A stretch of 64,000 nt of DNA from DSUN01 sp035527715 (GTDB lineage Bacteria; Planctomycetota; PUPC01; DSUN01), in NCBI GenBank assembly GCA_035527715.1, contig DATKZY010000281.1, forward strand, positions 1-64,000. The letters are read 5' to 3'. Position numbers and translations under genes: made by a program. Under the pieces are notes generated by a model. It had not been told where the DNA came from. It searched no databases and saw only the letters and a list, made by a program, of their open reading frames with translations. Shown piece after piece: positions 1-7,847 of the stretch. Position 1 is the stretch's first letter. Every line of letters begins with the position of its first letter.

Positions 1-90
1 GCGCGCCAACACCGCGGCCACGGCGCGACGCCGCAGTGCTTCCTGCGCTTTCGGGGCGAGTCGTCGGGCATCGTTTTTCATGTCCGCCAT
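1..90 (-). mobile_element. IS630-type transposase, N-terminal 30 codons (runs off the window edge)
   Basis: Reading leftwards from an ATG at 88-90, the complement encodes an open frame beginning MADMKNDARRLAPKAQEALR. This matches the usual opening of IS630-family DDE transposases, just before their helix-turn-helix. Only 30 residues are in the window, so the catalytic domain cannot be checked. It lies 25 bp beyond the end of a short hypothetical gene that itself looks cut off. Family assignment rests on recognising the N-terminal motif. Confidence 0.55.
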
Positions 91-114
91 CATACACTAT
101 TCGCCCGCCTAAAG

Positions 115-477
115 CTACATAAATGATGACCAGAGTAGTAACTGCGTGCCACAGAGGACGAGCGACCCGCTGAAGATCGGGGCCAGGGTGGCAGCAACCT
201 GCTCCAACCCTTGAGGCAGTGAGGCGAGATCAGCAGGCAAACCCGCAAGAGCCGCGTCCAGCGCGGATCCCTCAACATACACTTCCTTGGTGGTCTTCCC
301 CTCTGTGAAGTGCGCCAGCCTGGGGGCTTCACGCGTCACTGCCAGTCGGAATGAGCGCTTGAAGAGCTCTTCTGAGTTACACTCCCGTCGAGTCTCCAAA
401 AGCCGGTCGATCACTCTTGCCACTGCGGCGTCTGTCACCATGCCGAAGCACTTTAGAACGATCGCCCCGATTGACAT
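115..477 (-). CDS. Hypothetical protein, possibly a truncated N-terminal fragment
   Basis: This encodes 120 residues that I do not recognise with confidence. The ATG at 475-477 is preferred because GGAGG sits 8 nt upstream; earlier in-frame starts lack this. The sequence is helical and charged (residues 15-60), followed by an Ala/Leu-rich stretch ending in a short hydrophobic tail. The pattern is reminiscent of the N-terminal helical region of larger STAND/NACHT-type proteins, so it may be the stump of a longer gene disrupted by the neighbouring IS630 element. It follows the 4Fe-4S gene ending at 530 on the same strand. Confidence 0.4.
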   Translation of the reverse strand: MSIGAIVLKCFGMVTDAAVARVIDRLLETRRECNSEELFKRSFRLAVTREAPRLAHFTEGKTTKEVYVEGSALDAALAGLPADLASLPQGLEQVAATLAPIFSGSLVLCGTQLLLWSSFM

Positions 478-529
478 GCCTGTTGCCTCCATGCCCTTTG
501 GCGTGCCTGGTCTGCGAGCTAAGCGCAAC

Positions 530-1561
530 CTACAAGGTTGATATCTCCTGGAGCTGGCCGAGGATGTTCATGTTGACGGGGCAGTGGCGGATGCAACGTC
601 CACAGCCGACGCAGGAGCGGACAGCGAATTTCTGGACGTAGTAGTTGAATTTGTGTTCGATGCGCTGGCGCCAGCGGGCGGCCTGGTCGGGCCGCGGGTT
701 GTGGCCCGAGGCGTGGAGGCTGAAGAGGGGGGTCTGACAGGCGTCCCAGTTCTTGCGGCGCTGGCCGCGGCGGTAGGTGCCTTCGTCCACGATGTCGAAG
801 CAGTGGCAGGTGGGGCAAAGGAACGTGCAGCATCCGCAGCCGAGGCATTTGTAGGAGAGGGGCGCCCAGCGGTCGCTCTCGAAGTTGGCGGCGAGCCAGG
901 CGGCGATGCGGTCGAGGTCGAGGGGGGAGGGGAGGGCGTCGAGGGCGGCCTGGCAGGGGGCCTGCTTGTCGGCGTCGCCGGGGGCGGCGTCGCGGAAGGC
1001 GTCGGGGGCGAGGGCGACGATGGCTTCGCCCTTGGGGGTCAACACCTCGGCGAGGTAGCGGGTGTCGTCGAGGGGGGTGAGGAGGAGGTCGGCGCCGGCC
1101 GTGGCGTTGGGGGCGGAGCCGAGGGCGGTGCAGAAGCAGGCTTCGTCGGCGCGGGTGCAGGCGATGGCGACGACGGTGGTGGCGGCTCGGCGGGCGTTCC
1201 AGAAGGGGTCGCGGGAGTCCCAGTTGTAGAGGGCGTCCATGATGGGCAGGCTGGCGGCGCCGCAGGGCCGGCAGCCGAAGAGGACGGTGGGGGGGAAGGC
1301 CATCGGGGGGTCGTCGACGGCGACGGCGGCTTCGCGGCGCTCGAAGGCCAGGAGGGGCTCGGAGCGGGGGAAGAAGAACTCCTTGATGGAGTTGCGTGGG
1401 ACGATGTAGTCGCGGTGCGAGGCGATTTCGGCGGCGGCGGCGGCGACGGGGCGGAAGTGAATGCGGTCGCCGTCGCGTGCGGGTGCGACGAGGCGGGTGC
1501 TCTGGCGGATGGCGTCGAGCAGGGCGGGGAGGCGGCTGGCTTGGAGGGTCTTGGTGCTCAT
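530..1561 (-). CDS. 4Fe-4S dicluster protein, FlxB / sulfhydrogenase beta-subunit type
   Basis: The 343-residue protein has an N-terminal half like the sulfhydrogenase beta subunit and anaerobic sulfite reductase subunit A family (GCRPCG near residue 97). Two C-terminal ferredoxin-type clusters follow: CLGCGCCTFLCP (residues 239-250) and CVGCGRCIRHCP (317-328). Such proteins relay electrons between a flavin subunit and a partner enzyme. Its start overlaps the stop of the preceding Fe-S gene by 4 bp (ATGA), so the two are translationally coupled. In FlxABCD-HdrABC systems a protein of this type sits next to the NAD-binding FlxA, which is not seen here. The subunit letter is an inference. Confidence 0.75.
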   Translation of the reverse strand: MSTKTLQASRLPALLDAIRQSTRLVAPARDGDRIHFRPVAAAAAEIASHRDYIVPRNSIKEFFFPRSEPLLAFERREAAVAVDDPPMAFPPTVLFGCRPCGAASLPIMDALYNWDSRDPFWNARRAATTVVAIACTRADEACFCTALGSAPNATAGADLLLTPLDDTRYLAEVLTPKGEAIVALAPDAFRDAAPGDADKQAPCQAALDALPSPLDLDRIAAWLAANFESDRWAPLSYKCLGCGCCTFLCPTCHCFDIVDEGTYRRGQRRKNWDACQTPLFSLHASGHNPRPDQAARWRQRIEHKFNYYVQKFAVRSCVGCGRCIRHCPVNMNILGQLQEISTL

Positions 1562-2409
1562 AGGATGAAGTCTTGGTTGTCCTCACATTTGTAGGCGGCG
1601 AAGGGCTGGTACTCCTCGGTGTCGTAGCCGGCGAGGTAGCCGAAGTGGGCGTTGACCTGGCGGGCGAGGAAGCGGTTGAGGAGCATCAGCGGGATGTCCA
1701 CTGGGCAGGCGCGCTCGCACTCCCCGCAATTGATGCAGCGGCCTGCGAGGTGGAACGCGCGGGTGATGTTCCAGGCCATGTTGCCCTGGGGGTGTGCCGA
1801 GGTGTCGAGCCATTGGGGCTGGTTCATGGAGGCTATACATGAGTCACAGTAACACATCGGGCACGCTTGACGACAGGCATGGCAACGGGTGCATTTGTCG
1901 AATTGCTGGCGCCAGAAGGCCCAGCGTTCGGCGGGGGGCTTGGCTTCGAGGTCCTCGACGGCGGCGAGCTGGTCGGGGGTGAGGTCGCGCGGCTGGAAGC
2001 TCTCGCGGAGGTGCTTCTGGAGGTCTTCGAGGGTCGTCTGGGGGAGGACCTCGCAGGGGGAGTCGGGGTCGCCGGGGCGGTCTACGCGGACGCCGATGAC
2101 GCGGAGGGCGTCGGGCTTGACCTGTTCCTCCTGGATGAGGACGACGACCGCGCGGATGTCGGGCTCCTTGGCCACGACGGCGATGCGCGGGAAGCGGGCG
2201 CGCAGGTCCTTGCGCGTGAGCCAGTTGGCCAGGTTGTTGTGGCAGAAGGGGTTGAGGACGAGTTGGCCCGCGTCCTCCGCCTTCGTGATGAAGATGGGCG
2301 TGGTCTTCTGCGGGGTCGTCCCCTGACCGTATCCGATCACGAGGTCCGCCTCGCCGCTCTCGAGCAGCGCGCGGGCGCGGGCCTGAAGGTCTTCCGTGGG
2401 TGTGCTCAT
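1558..2409 (-). CDS. 4Fe-4S electron-transfer protein of an Hdr/Flx-type complex
   Basis: The 283-residue soluble protein has two cysteine-rich cluster motifs: CTRCHACRQACP with an extra CYC (residues 173-188) and CINCGECERACP (225-236). The first ~170 residues form an alpha/beta region without cysteine clusters. It is the second of two coupled Fe-S genes and probably pairs with the downstream dicluster protein, as FlxB/FlxC pair in FlxABCD-HdrABC complexes. The extra cysteines around residues 186-191 suggest a non-standard first cluster. It lies 66 bp after the membrane PH-like gene in the mvhD operon. Confidence 0.7.
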   Translation of the reverse strand: MSTPTEDLQARARALLESGEADLVIGYGQGTTPQKTTPIFITKAEDAGQLVLNPFCHNNLANWLTRKDLRARFPRIAVVAKEPDIRAVVVLIQEEQVKPDALRVIGVRVDRPGDPDSPCEVLPQTTLEDLQKHLRESFQPRDLTPDQLAAVEDLEAKPPAERWAFWRQQFDKCTRCHACRQACPMCYCDSCIASMNQPQWLDTSAHPQGNMAWNITRAFHLAGRCINCGECERACPVDIPLMLLNRFLARQVNAHFGYLAGYDTEEYQPFAAYKCEDNQDFIL

Positions 2410-2475
2410 TGCCTCTTCTTGCTGGCTCCCGTGTTCTCTGTTGGCCAGGGGCGTGATGGATGGGCGTTGCCGCGC

Positions 2476-3264
2476 CTACTTGCCGATAAGCACCCACCAC
2501 CACTTGCGCTTCCGGCGGCCCTCCTGGCCCTCCTCTTCTCCCTCCTCGACTTGCGGCTCCCCCGTGGCCTCATCCGGCGGGGTGCTTTCGGCCTCGACCT
2601 GGGCGTCAACGGCCCCCGGAGGCTCGGTGTCGCGGGTCTCGGGCTCTGCCTCTGGCGGCCCTTCCGGCTCAAGCGGCTCGGCGTCGGGCGCGGCGGGCCC
2701 CGCGGGCTCGGGCTGTGGCGTTTCCTGCTGCGAGGGCTGCTCCTCGACGACTTCGTCCTCGATCTCCTCTTCCTCCTCGCCGAGGATATCGTCGAGTTGG
2801 TCCCTGACGTGTGGGGGGGCGCTCTCGCGGATGAAGCCCAGGAGCTGGTCGTAGCCCCGGATGGACGAGCGGAAGGTCACCTTCGCGCCGTCGCTGCCGA
2901 TGAAGATGAGCTTGTGCCCGAGCGGCCGCCACTTGTAGACCACCGCCTGGATGTGCACCCAACTGATCCGCTGCACCCCCTGGCCGAAGACCCTGGCCTT
3001 CAGGGAGACAGGGGAGAGGACGACTTTCGATATCCAGGCCCGCAGCGAGACCCAGATGGTCATCAGCAGGAAGAAAACGACCACGCCCAGCACCGCCAGC
3101 GCCCGCTGCCCCTCGGCCGACATGAACTCCTGGATGTGCCCGAAGAACACGACGCCCAGCGCGACCACGACCACGACGACGATCCACAGCCACCGCTCGT
3201 GCAGCGGGTAGCGGAACACCCGGTCCGGCGCCGGCCTCTCGGTGTCGAAGATGTCTATTGGCAC
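2476..3264 (-). CDS. Membrane protein with bacterial PH-like domain and acidic Pro/Glu-rich tail
   Basis: The 262-residue protein starts at GTG (3262-3264), preceded by an AG-rich ribosome-binding site. An upstream frame is open but overlaps mvhD and is rejected. Two membrane helices (about residues 25-43 and 55-75) are followed by a compact ~80-residue beta-rich domain resembling bacterial PH domains (HKLIFIGSDGAKVTFRS). The tail (residues ~145-250) is very acidic and proline-rich, ending in a basic KRKWWW patch. It lies between mvhD and the Fe-S genes, so it may anchor the complex to the membrane; that role is inference, because no known Hdr subunit looks like this. Confidence 0.65.
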   Translation of the reverse strand: MPIDIFDTERPAPDRVFRYPLHERWLWIVVVVVVALGVVFFGHIQEFMSAEGQRALAVLGVVVFFLLMTIWVSLRAWISKVVLSPVSLKARVFGQGVQRISWVHIQAVVYKWRPLGHKLIFIGSDGAKVTFRSSIRGYDQLLGFIRESAPPHVRDQLDDILGEEEEEIEDEVVEEQPSQQETPQPEPAGPAAPDAEPLEPEGPPEAEPETRDTEPPGAVDAQVEAESTPPDEATGEPQVEEGEEEGQEGRRKRKWWWVLIGK

Positions 3265-3293
3265 GTGCTCGCCCTCTGCCTGACCCCTCGGCG

Positions 3294-3746
3294 TCAGGAC
3301 GGTCCTCGGGACGCCTCGGCCAGCTCGCGGTAGCCCTGGAACGGCCCGACCGCGCGGAGCCTGGCCGTGAGTTCGTTGATGAGCTCGGCCCACTTGGCGC
3401 CTTCCGCGGCCGAGACCCACGAGAACTGGAGGCGCTCGGGCTCGATGCCCAGGAACAGCAACAGGTCGCGGAACACGGTCCACCGCCGCCGGGCGTAGTA
3501 GTTGCCCTCGGCGTAATGGCAGTCGCCCGGGTGGCACCCGCTCACCAGCACCCCGTCGGCCCCGCGCTCGAACGCCTTGACCACGAACAGCGGGTCCACC
3601 CGCCCGCTGCACGGCACGCGGACGACCCGCACGTTCGACGCGTATTTCAGGCGGCTCGTCCCCGCCAGGTCGGCGCCCGCGTAGGTGCACCAATTACAGA
3701 CGAAGGCCACGATGCGGGGCTCGAATTCCTGGTCTTGTGCTCCCAT
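3294..3746 (-). CDS. mvhD: Methyl-viologen-reducing hydrogenase delta subunit (MvhD/FlxD-like)
   Basis: The 150-residue protein matches the MvhD family. That small [2Fe-2S] protein passes electrons between a hydrogenase or FlxABC module and HdrA. Characteristic features are FVCNWCTYAGADLAGTSR (Cys17, Cys20), the PCSGRVDP loop (Cys46) and GCHPGDCHY (Cys71, Cys76). The start is set by AGGAAAGG a few bases upstream of ATG 3744-3746; a longer in-frame extension reads through repeat DNA and is rejected. It is the first gene of a four-gene operon with a promoter at 3943-3971. It is separated from hdrABC by about 4 kb, which is unusual. Confidence 0.88.
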   Translation of the reverse strand: MGAQDQEFEPRIVAFVCNWCTYAGADLAGTSRLKYASNVRVVRVPCSGRVDPLFVVKAFERGADGVLVSGCHPGDCHYAEGNYYARRRWTVFRDLLLFLGIEPERLQFSWVSAAEGAKWAELINELTARLRAVGPFQGYRELAEASRGPS

Positions 3747-3803
3747 AGCCTTTCCTAATGCGGGCCCCGGCCGCAACGGAACACGAAGTCCCGGCCCCGG
3801 AGC

Positions 3804-3874
3804 GGATGGATGGAGGAATGGAGGACTGGATGATTGTCCGACACCCATCCATTCATCCAATCATCCACCCATCC
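3804..3874. repeat. Hairpin repeat built from GGATGGA-type units
   Basis: The left arm (3804-3835) is made of imperfect GGATGGA/GGATGAT units. The right arm (3845-3874) is the complementary CATCCA series, giving an imperfect ~30-bp stem around the loop containing GTCCGACA. A sister copy at 11015-11099 has the same units and the same GTCCGACA in its spacer. Both lie within the split hdr/mvh locus. Confidence 0.75.
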
Positions 3875-3942
3875 CTGCGCGCGTTTCGCGCCCCGCGCGC
3901 GGGACCTCGCCGGCGCAATCGGCGTCCTCCCCACGGCCCTAG

Positions 3943-3971
3943 ATTCTACTTGTTTCCCCTGCCCCGTGCAA
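3943..3971 (-). promoter_or_regulatory. Sigma70-type promoter for the mvhD operon
   Basis: On the complement, TTGCAC (-35, 3966-3971) is followed after exactly 17 bp by TAGAAT (-10, 3943-3948). This would give an mvhD transcript with a leader of about 190 nt that includes the GGATGGA hairpin. Confidence 0.6.
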
Positions 3972-3974
3972 GCC

Positions 3975-4354
3975 CTCAACCGTCGCGGACCCGCCCCCTC
4001 TGCCCGCCGTCCCCATCGCGGAAAGCCCCGCGTTCGTAGTGCGGCCTTCAGGCCGTATCTTGGGCACGGTGCGCTCGGCATCGGGGCGGACCCCATGACG
4101 CCAAACGTGTTTGTGCGATGCCCTCCGCCTTCTCCCCGACCCGATCCCCGACAGGCAACAGGGGCGTCTGGCGCTCTGTCGAAGTGCCTGCCGGACATAG
4201 GCTGGAAGCCTGTCCCGCCGCCGAGGAGCAGGGCATTCTGGTGGCACAGGCATCTTGCCTGTGCAGGCGGGGCGTGTCTGCCCCGCGTCGTTCCTCGCGG
4301 GCGGGCCCCCGCTTTGCCTCCGAGCGCCTGGAACGGCTTTGCGTGACAGAGGGT
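3975..4354. repeat. Gene-free stretch with several short perfect palindromes
   Basis: I see no convincing gene here. The stretch holds short hairpins of a 'self-complementary GCC' type: CGGCC-TTCA-GGCCG (4042-4055), AGGCT-GGA-AGCCT (4199-4211) and GCACAGGCA-TCT-TGCCTGTGC (4244-4264, perfect 9-bp stem). They resemble dispersed palindromic intergenic repeats found in many environmental bacterial genomes. Confidence 0.55.
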
Positions 4355-6373
4355 TCAGAAGTCCTCCTCGGCCAGGAGCTGCTTGAGGAACTCTTGGAGC
4401 GCGTCCCCCGTGAGCATCAGTTCCACACGGTCCTCGCCGACGAACGCGACACCCGCGGTCGTCCGGCCCGTGAGGCCAGCGGAGTAGGGCTGAATCGGCG
4501 AGTCGAGGACGCCATCGGCCGCGATGTCGGCCAGGAGGTGGGCCGCGTAGACGTCCAGCAGGTTCGTTTCCTGCGTCTTGACGTGCAGGACCAGGTCGGC
4601 GACGCCGTCGCCGTTCACCTCCTCCGTGGCGCCCTGGGCCGGCGCCGCCCCGGCGAACCGCACGGTGCTGAGTGCCGCCCGCGCCGCGTCCAGGTCGCCG
4701 GTTGTGAGGACCGCCACGGGGATGACGCCCTGGGCGGCAAGGTTGATCCTCGCCGGGGTCTCCCCTGGCTTGACGTCCACCAGAGCGCGAACCACGACGG
4801 CCCGAAGCTGCACATCGTCCAGGAACGTGCCGAGGGTGTTGTTGCTCGCCCCGCGGTCGCCGAAGCGGATCTCCGTGCGCGCCTCTGTGGCCACGAAGGT
4901 CGTCGTGTAGTAGCGCCATCCGCTGTTGCCCGGAAGCGTGGGGTCACCCACCACGACGGCTCCGCTCTCGTCGCGGAGTTGGAGAGCGATGGGCTCCGAC
5001 GGAGACCCGCCCTTCACGCTCAGCGCCTCGACGCCAAGGATGTTCTCCGTTGCCGAGGTCCCGGGACGGCCGGAGAACGCGAAGCTCAGGGTGTAGAGCT
5101 GGCCGGGAACGGTGGCGACCTGCTGTGCCACCGTGATAGCGCCGTGCTCGTTGGGGAGCCTCCCGCCCCCGGGGCCGTTCACATCGGCATCGAGCTCCAA
5201 GTGCTGCGCGCCGTGGGCAGAGCCGCCCAGGATCCCCCGCTGAAGCTCGAAGTTGGGCCCGTCCACAAGTCGCCAGCCGGGGATGGCCCGGAAGACGCCC
5301 CAGTCGCCAGAAACGCACGGCTCCTCGAAGCTGCCGTTGACAAGGAGGTTCGGAGACGGCGGGCCGCTGGAAAGCGGCGTGAGCGGGACCACGCCGAGGA
5401 AGGCGAACGCCGCGTAGCCGACGGCCTCCGTGGTGTGAGACGTCTCCTTGTCCCGCGAGGTCTCCTCCTGAACCCGAATCTCCACGGAGGTGCGGCCCAG
5501 GTTGCGGTACCGGAGTGCCGCAGTGTCCGATCCGTCGAAGGTCTGCATGCACGCCACCAGCACGGGCGCCGCAGCGAAGGTGCTGGAGAAGGGCCTCCGA
5601 TACCAGCCGTCTGTCACCTGGTCCGGTGTTCGTGCCACTTCGCACTCCCCGGCGGCCAGTGCGCCGCGGCGTGGCTCGATCGCCACGTAGCCAATCGTCT
5701 CCACCGCATGCGGCCCGCTGCTCTCCTGCTCCTGAAGGCATACGGCGAACTGATGCCGAGTGGCCCCCCGCTGCCGTGTGACGATGGCGTCCGAGCCCCG
5801 GGCGCTCTGGCACTGCGTGAGGACCACAGGCGTTGCGGCGAAGTCCGTGCCGAAGTGCTCGATGTACCAGCGATGATCGGTGGGGAACGTTCCCGCGTCG
5901 ATCCTGGTGCCGTCGGGCAGGGTGTGGGAGCCGGCCTCGACCACCAGGTAGCCGACGGTCTCTGCCGCGTGGGCGCCGTCCAGGTAGTCCCACTCGTCGA
6001 TCTGGATCTGGAAGCTGCTGCCGGTGACGTTCCGGATTCGAGCCATCGCCGGGTCGCTGCCAGCGGAGGAGAGCGGGCCGGCGACGACCACCGGATGGTC
6101 GTACCGCCCCTTGAGCTGGACCGTTTGCCACGCGTTGCGATTGGCCTGACTGAACGTTGCGCGCCCCGTCTCGGCCACAGGGCCGCCCCACACTCGCAAC
6201 GGCTCGCCCACGACTCCCAGAGCGACCAGCGCCAGGACTCCTCTCAAGCACACCCTGCGCGCCGCGCCGCGCCGGGCGCTCGGCTGGAGGCAGGGTGTTG
6301 GGCCGCGACTTCCCCCTCCTGTCCGCCTGAGCCAACTCGACTGGTCCCGATCCGGACGGCTCTGTACGCGCAT
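4355..6373 (-). CDS. Secreted protein with H-type-lectin-like repeats and a DUF642-like module
   Basis: The 672-residue protein has a long basic N-region and a hydrophobic export segment around residues 42-58. Residues ~65-330 contain repeated units with the recurring motif A-E-T-V/I-G-Y (HAAETVGYLVVE, HAVETIGYVAIE, HTTEAVGYAAFA), resembling H-type lectin domains. A NGSFEEP-initiated module follows (about 345-505), typical of DUF642-like galactose-binding folds. The C-terminal ~150 residues carry a VDVKPGE/INLAAQGVIPVAVL segment common in secreted environmental proteins. The start has AAGGAG upstream. It is probably an extracellular carbohydrate-binding protein with no catalytic motif, and it sits in the island dividing the hdr locus. 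Confidence 0.7.
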   Translation of the reverse strand: MRVQSRPDRDQSSWLRRTGGGSRGPTPCLQPSARRGAARRVCLRGVLALVALGVVGEPLRVWGGPVAETGRATFSQANRNAWQTVQLKGRYDHPVVVAGPLSSAGSDPAMARIRNVTGSSFQIQIDEWDYLDGAHAAETVGYLVVEAGSHTLPDGTRIDAGTFPTDHRWYIEHFGTDFAATPVVLTQCQSARGSDAIVTRQRGATRHQFAVCLQEQESSGPHAVETIGYVAIEPRRGALAAGECEVARTPDQVTDGWYRRPFSSTFAAAPVLVACMQTFDGSDTAALRYRNLGRTSVEIRVQEETSRDKETSHTTEAVGYAAFAFLGVVPLTPLSSGPPSPNLLVNGSFEEPCVSGDWGVFRAIPGWRLVDGPNFELQRGILGGSAHGAQHLELDADVNGPGGGRLPNEHGAITVAQQVATVPGQLYTLSFAFSGRPGTSATENILGVEALSVKGGSPSEPIALQLRDESGAVVVGDPTLPGNSGWRYYTTTFVATEARTEIRFGDRGASNNTLGTFLDDVQLRAVVVRALVDVKPGETPARINLAAQGVIPVAVLTTGDLDAARAALSTVRFAGAAPAQGATEEVNGDGVADLVLHVKTQETNLLDVYAAHLLADIAADGVLDSPIQPYSAGLTGRTTAGVAFVGEDRVELMLTGDALQEFLKQLLAEEDF

Positions 6374-6445
6374 GCCCTCTCTCCTTGATCCGGGGCCTCC
6401 GACCTGGTTCTGCCCGACCCCGCTGGTCAGCGCTTCCTATGCTGG

Positions 6446-6474
6446 ATTATAGCCACCGCCCCCAACGGGTGCAA
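6446..6474 (-). promoter_or_regulatory. Strong sigma70-type promoter for the H-lectin-like gene
   Basis: On the complement, TTGCAC (6469-6474), a 17-bp spacer and a perfect TATAAT (6446-6451) lie about 75 bp upstream of the ATG at 6373. Confidence 0.7.
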
Positions 6475-6551
6475 GGGAAAACACTGGAACTGATGGCGTG
6501 GTTCGGGGACGCCTTGCCCAATCCCCAAGAAGGGGGGGGGCAGGCCTTAAC

Positions 6552-6678
6552 GGCGTGTTGCCCAAACGCAGTTGAGGGGATCAACCTCGTTCGGAGTCCC
6601 GCCTTTAGGCGGATTAGTGTGGGAGAAGACCGCCTGAAGGCGGGACTCCCAACGAGTTCACCCTTTGGGCAACACGCC
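6552..6678. repeat. Nested palindromic MITE-like element
   Basis: Outer arms GGCGTGTTGCCCAAA (6552-6566) and its exact complement (6664-6678) form a 15-bp perfect inverted repeat. Inside, 6588-6603 and 6639-6654 are a second inverted pair (15 of 16 matching). Inside that lie two small hairpins, CCGCC-TTTA-GGCGG (6599-6612) and CCGCCT-GA-AGGCGG (6630-6643). No coding potential is seen. Confidence 0.7.
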
Positions 6679-6695
6679 CTTACGACCTGACCCCA
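6679..6695 (+). repeat. Left copy of a 17-bp inverted repeat flanking the SUMF1 gene
   Basis: CTTACGACCTGACCCCA is the exact reverse complement of 7703-7719. The two copies bracket the SUMF1 gene (6700-7665). GACCTGACCCC-type sequences are commonly found at the ends of Y1 (IS200/REP-associated) transposase elements. Confidence 0.8.
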
Positions 6696-6699
6696 GCCA

Positions 6700-7665
6700 T
6701 CATTTCACGACCCCTGACTCGTCCACGGGCGCAGAAGTGCCGTCATGCGGGATCGGGGCCGGTCTGGCAGTTGCCTCGACCAGAACGCGGAAGCCCACCC
6801 CCCAACCCCACCGGTCTTCCTGGTTGTCCTTTTGCCGCTTGGCCGACCGCGGGATCTCGTAGCTGAACCATGCCCCGCCGCGAAGCACGTGCTGCTTGCC
6901 GCTGGCCGGACCCCGGGGGTCCACGTTCTCGCCTTGGGCGTAGTAGCCCTTGTCGTACCAGTCGTGACACCACTCCCAGACGTTGCCCATCATGTCGTGG
7001 AGGCCCCAAGGATTGGGCTTAAGGCCGGCGACCGGATAAGCTTCCTTGCGGTCCCGCTCGGCCGACCGCGTACGGGCATACTGGGCCAAGTCCTTCTTGT
7101 CGTTGCCGAAGAAGAAGGTCGTCTGCGTGCCGGCCCGCAGGGCATATTCCCACTCTGCCTCGGTCGGCAGCCGGGCCGGTCGGCCGATCTTGGCGGAGAG
7201 CTTGTTGCAGAAGCCCACCGCCTCGTTCCAGCGGACCAGATACATCGGCACATCGGGGCCTTCGCCGCGCAACGGCCAGGGCTTGGTCAGCTTGGCCTGG
7301 ACGTCCCGAATGGTCGTGCCCAGGACGGCCGTCCACTGCGCCTGCGTCAACTCGGTGGTGCCCATGTAGAACGGCGCGGTGATCCTGACCCGGCGCTGCG
7401 GATGTTCGTCTGGCAGGGCGCCTGGCTCGGCGTCGGGGCTGCCCATTAGGAACTCCCCGGCGGGAATCAGGACCAGGTTCATCGGGACGTTGCCACCCAG
7501 CTCGAGAACAAGCTTCTTGGGCAGCGAACCCCCCGGCGTTGGCAAGGCGGCCGGATCGCCGGGCGGCTGAGGCGTTGTGGACGTCGCGCTCGACGGCCCG
7601 TCGGCTGTCCAGCCTGTCGCCGCCACGGACGCCAGGAGGGCCAGTCCGATCGTGACGCTGTGCAT
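6700..7665 (-). CDS. Secreted SUMF1 / formylglycine-generating-enzyme-family protein
   Basis: The 321-residue protein has a signal peptide (residues 1-20, cleavage near GWTA) and a complete SUMF1 fold. It opens with LVLIPAGEFLMGSPD and continues through TELTQAQWTAVLG and RLPTEAEWEYALRAG to NVWEWCHDWY and LRGGAWF, ending with GFRVLVEA. True formylglycine-generating enzymes activate sulfatases by oxidising a cysteine. Most secreted bacterial relatives lack the catalytic cysteine pair and bind other ligands, and only one obvious Cys (in EWCHD) is near the expected site. No sulfatase is nearby, so an FGE role is unlikely. The gene is exactly bracketed by a 17-bp inverted repeat, suggesting acquisition. 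Confidence 0.85.
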   Translation of the reverse strand: MHSVTIGLALLASVAATGWTADGPSSATSTTPQPPGDPAALPTPGGSLPKKLVLELGGNVPMNLVLIPAGEFLMGSPDAEPGALPDEHPQRRVRITAPFYMGTTELTQAQWTAVLGTTIRDVQAKLTKPWPLRGEGPDVPMYLVRWNEAVGFCNKLSAKIGRPARLPTEAEWEYALRAGTQTTFFFGNDKKDLAQYARTRSAERDRKEAYPVAGLKPNPWGLHDMMGNVWEWCHDWYDKGYYAQGENVDPRGPASGKQHVLRGGAWFSYEIPRSAKRQKDNQEDRWGWGVGFRVLVEATARPAPIPHDGTSAPVDESGVVK

Positions 7666-7702
7666 GGTTGCTCCTTTCCGATGAATCCGTCTGGTCTTTG
7701 TT

Positions 7703-7719
7703 TGGGGTCAGGTCGTAAG
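7703..7719 (-). repeat. Right copy of the 17-bp inverted repeat flanking the SUMF1 gene
   Basis: This is the exact reverse complement of 6679-6695. It lies 3 bp beyond the stop codon (7723-7725) of a truncated reading frame on the complement, the position a Y1-element end would occupy relative to its transposase. Confidence 0.75.
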
Positions 7720-7722
7720 AAT

Positions 7723-7833
7723 CTAGTTTTTCGCCAGCCGCTCCTTGCACGCCATCACGGCCTTTGCCAGGAAGGCATCGGTCCGCAGCCTCTCGGCAAC
7801 CCTGCGGACGGTCACACTGGCCGCCTGACCGCC
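7723..7833 (-). pseudogene. C-terminal remnant of an unidentified protein, possibly a Y1-type transposase
   Basis: The complement reads an open frame ending RLRTDAFLAKAVMACKERLA then KN-stop at 7723-7725. It is protein-like (amphipathic, no low complexity) but has no start of its own, and upstream it runs into the hairpin repeat at 7848-7923. Because the 17-bp element end follows immediately, a decayed transposase C-terminus is the best guess. Confidence 0.35.
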
Positions 7834-7847
7834 ATTGCGGCGACATA

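Noticed and set aside
3747..3860. Longer N-terminus for MvhD
   Set aside because: The extension reads through the GGATGGA hairpin, and a strong ribosome-binding site marks ATG 3746.
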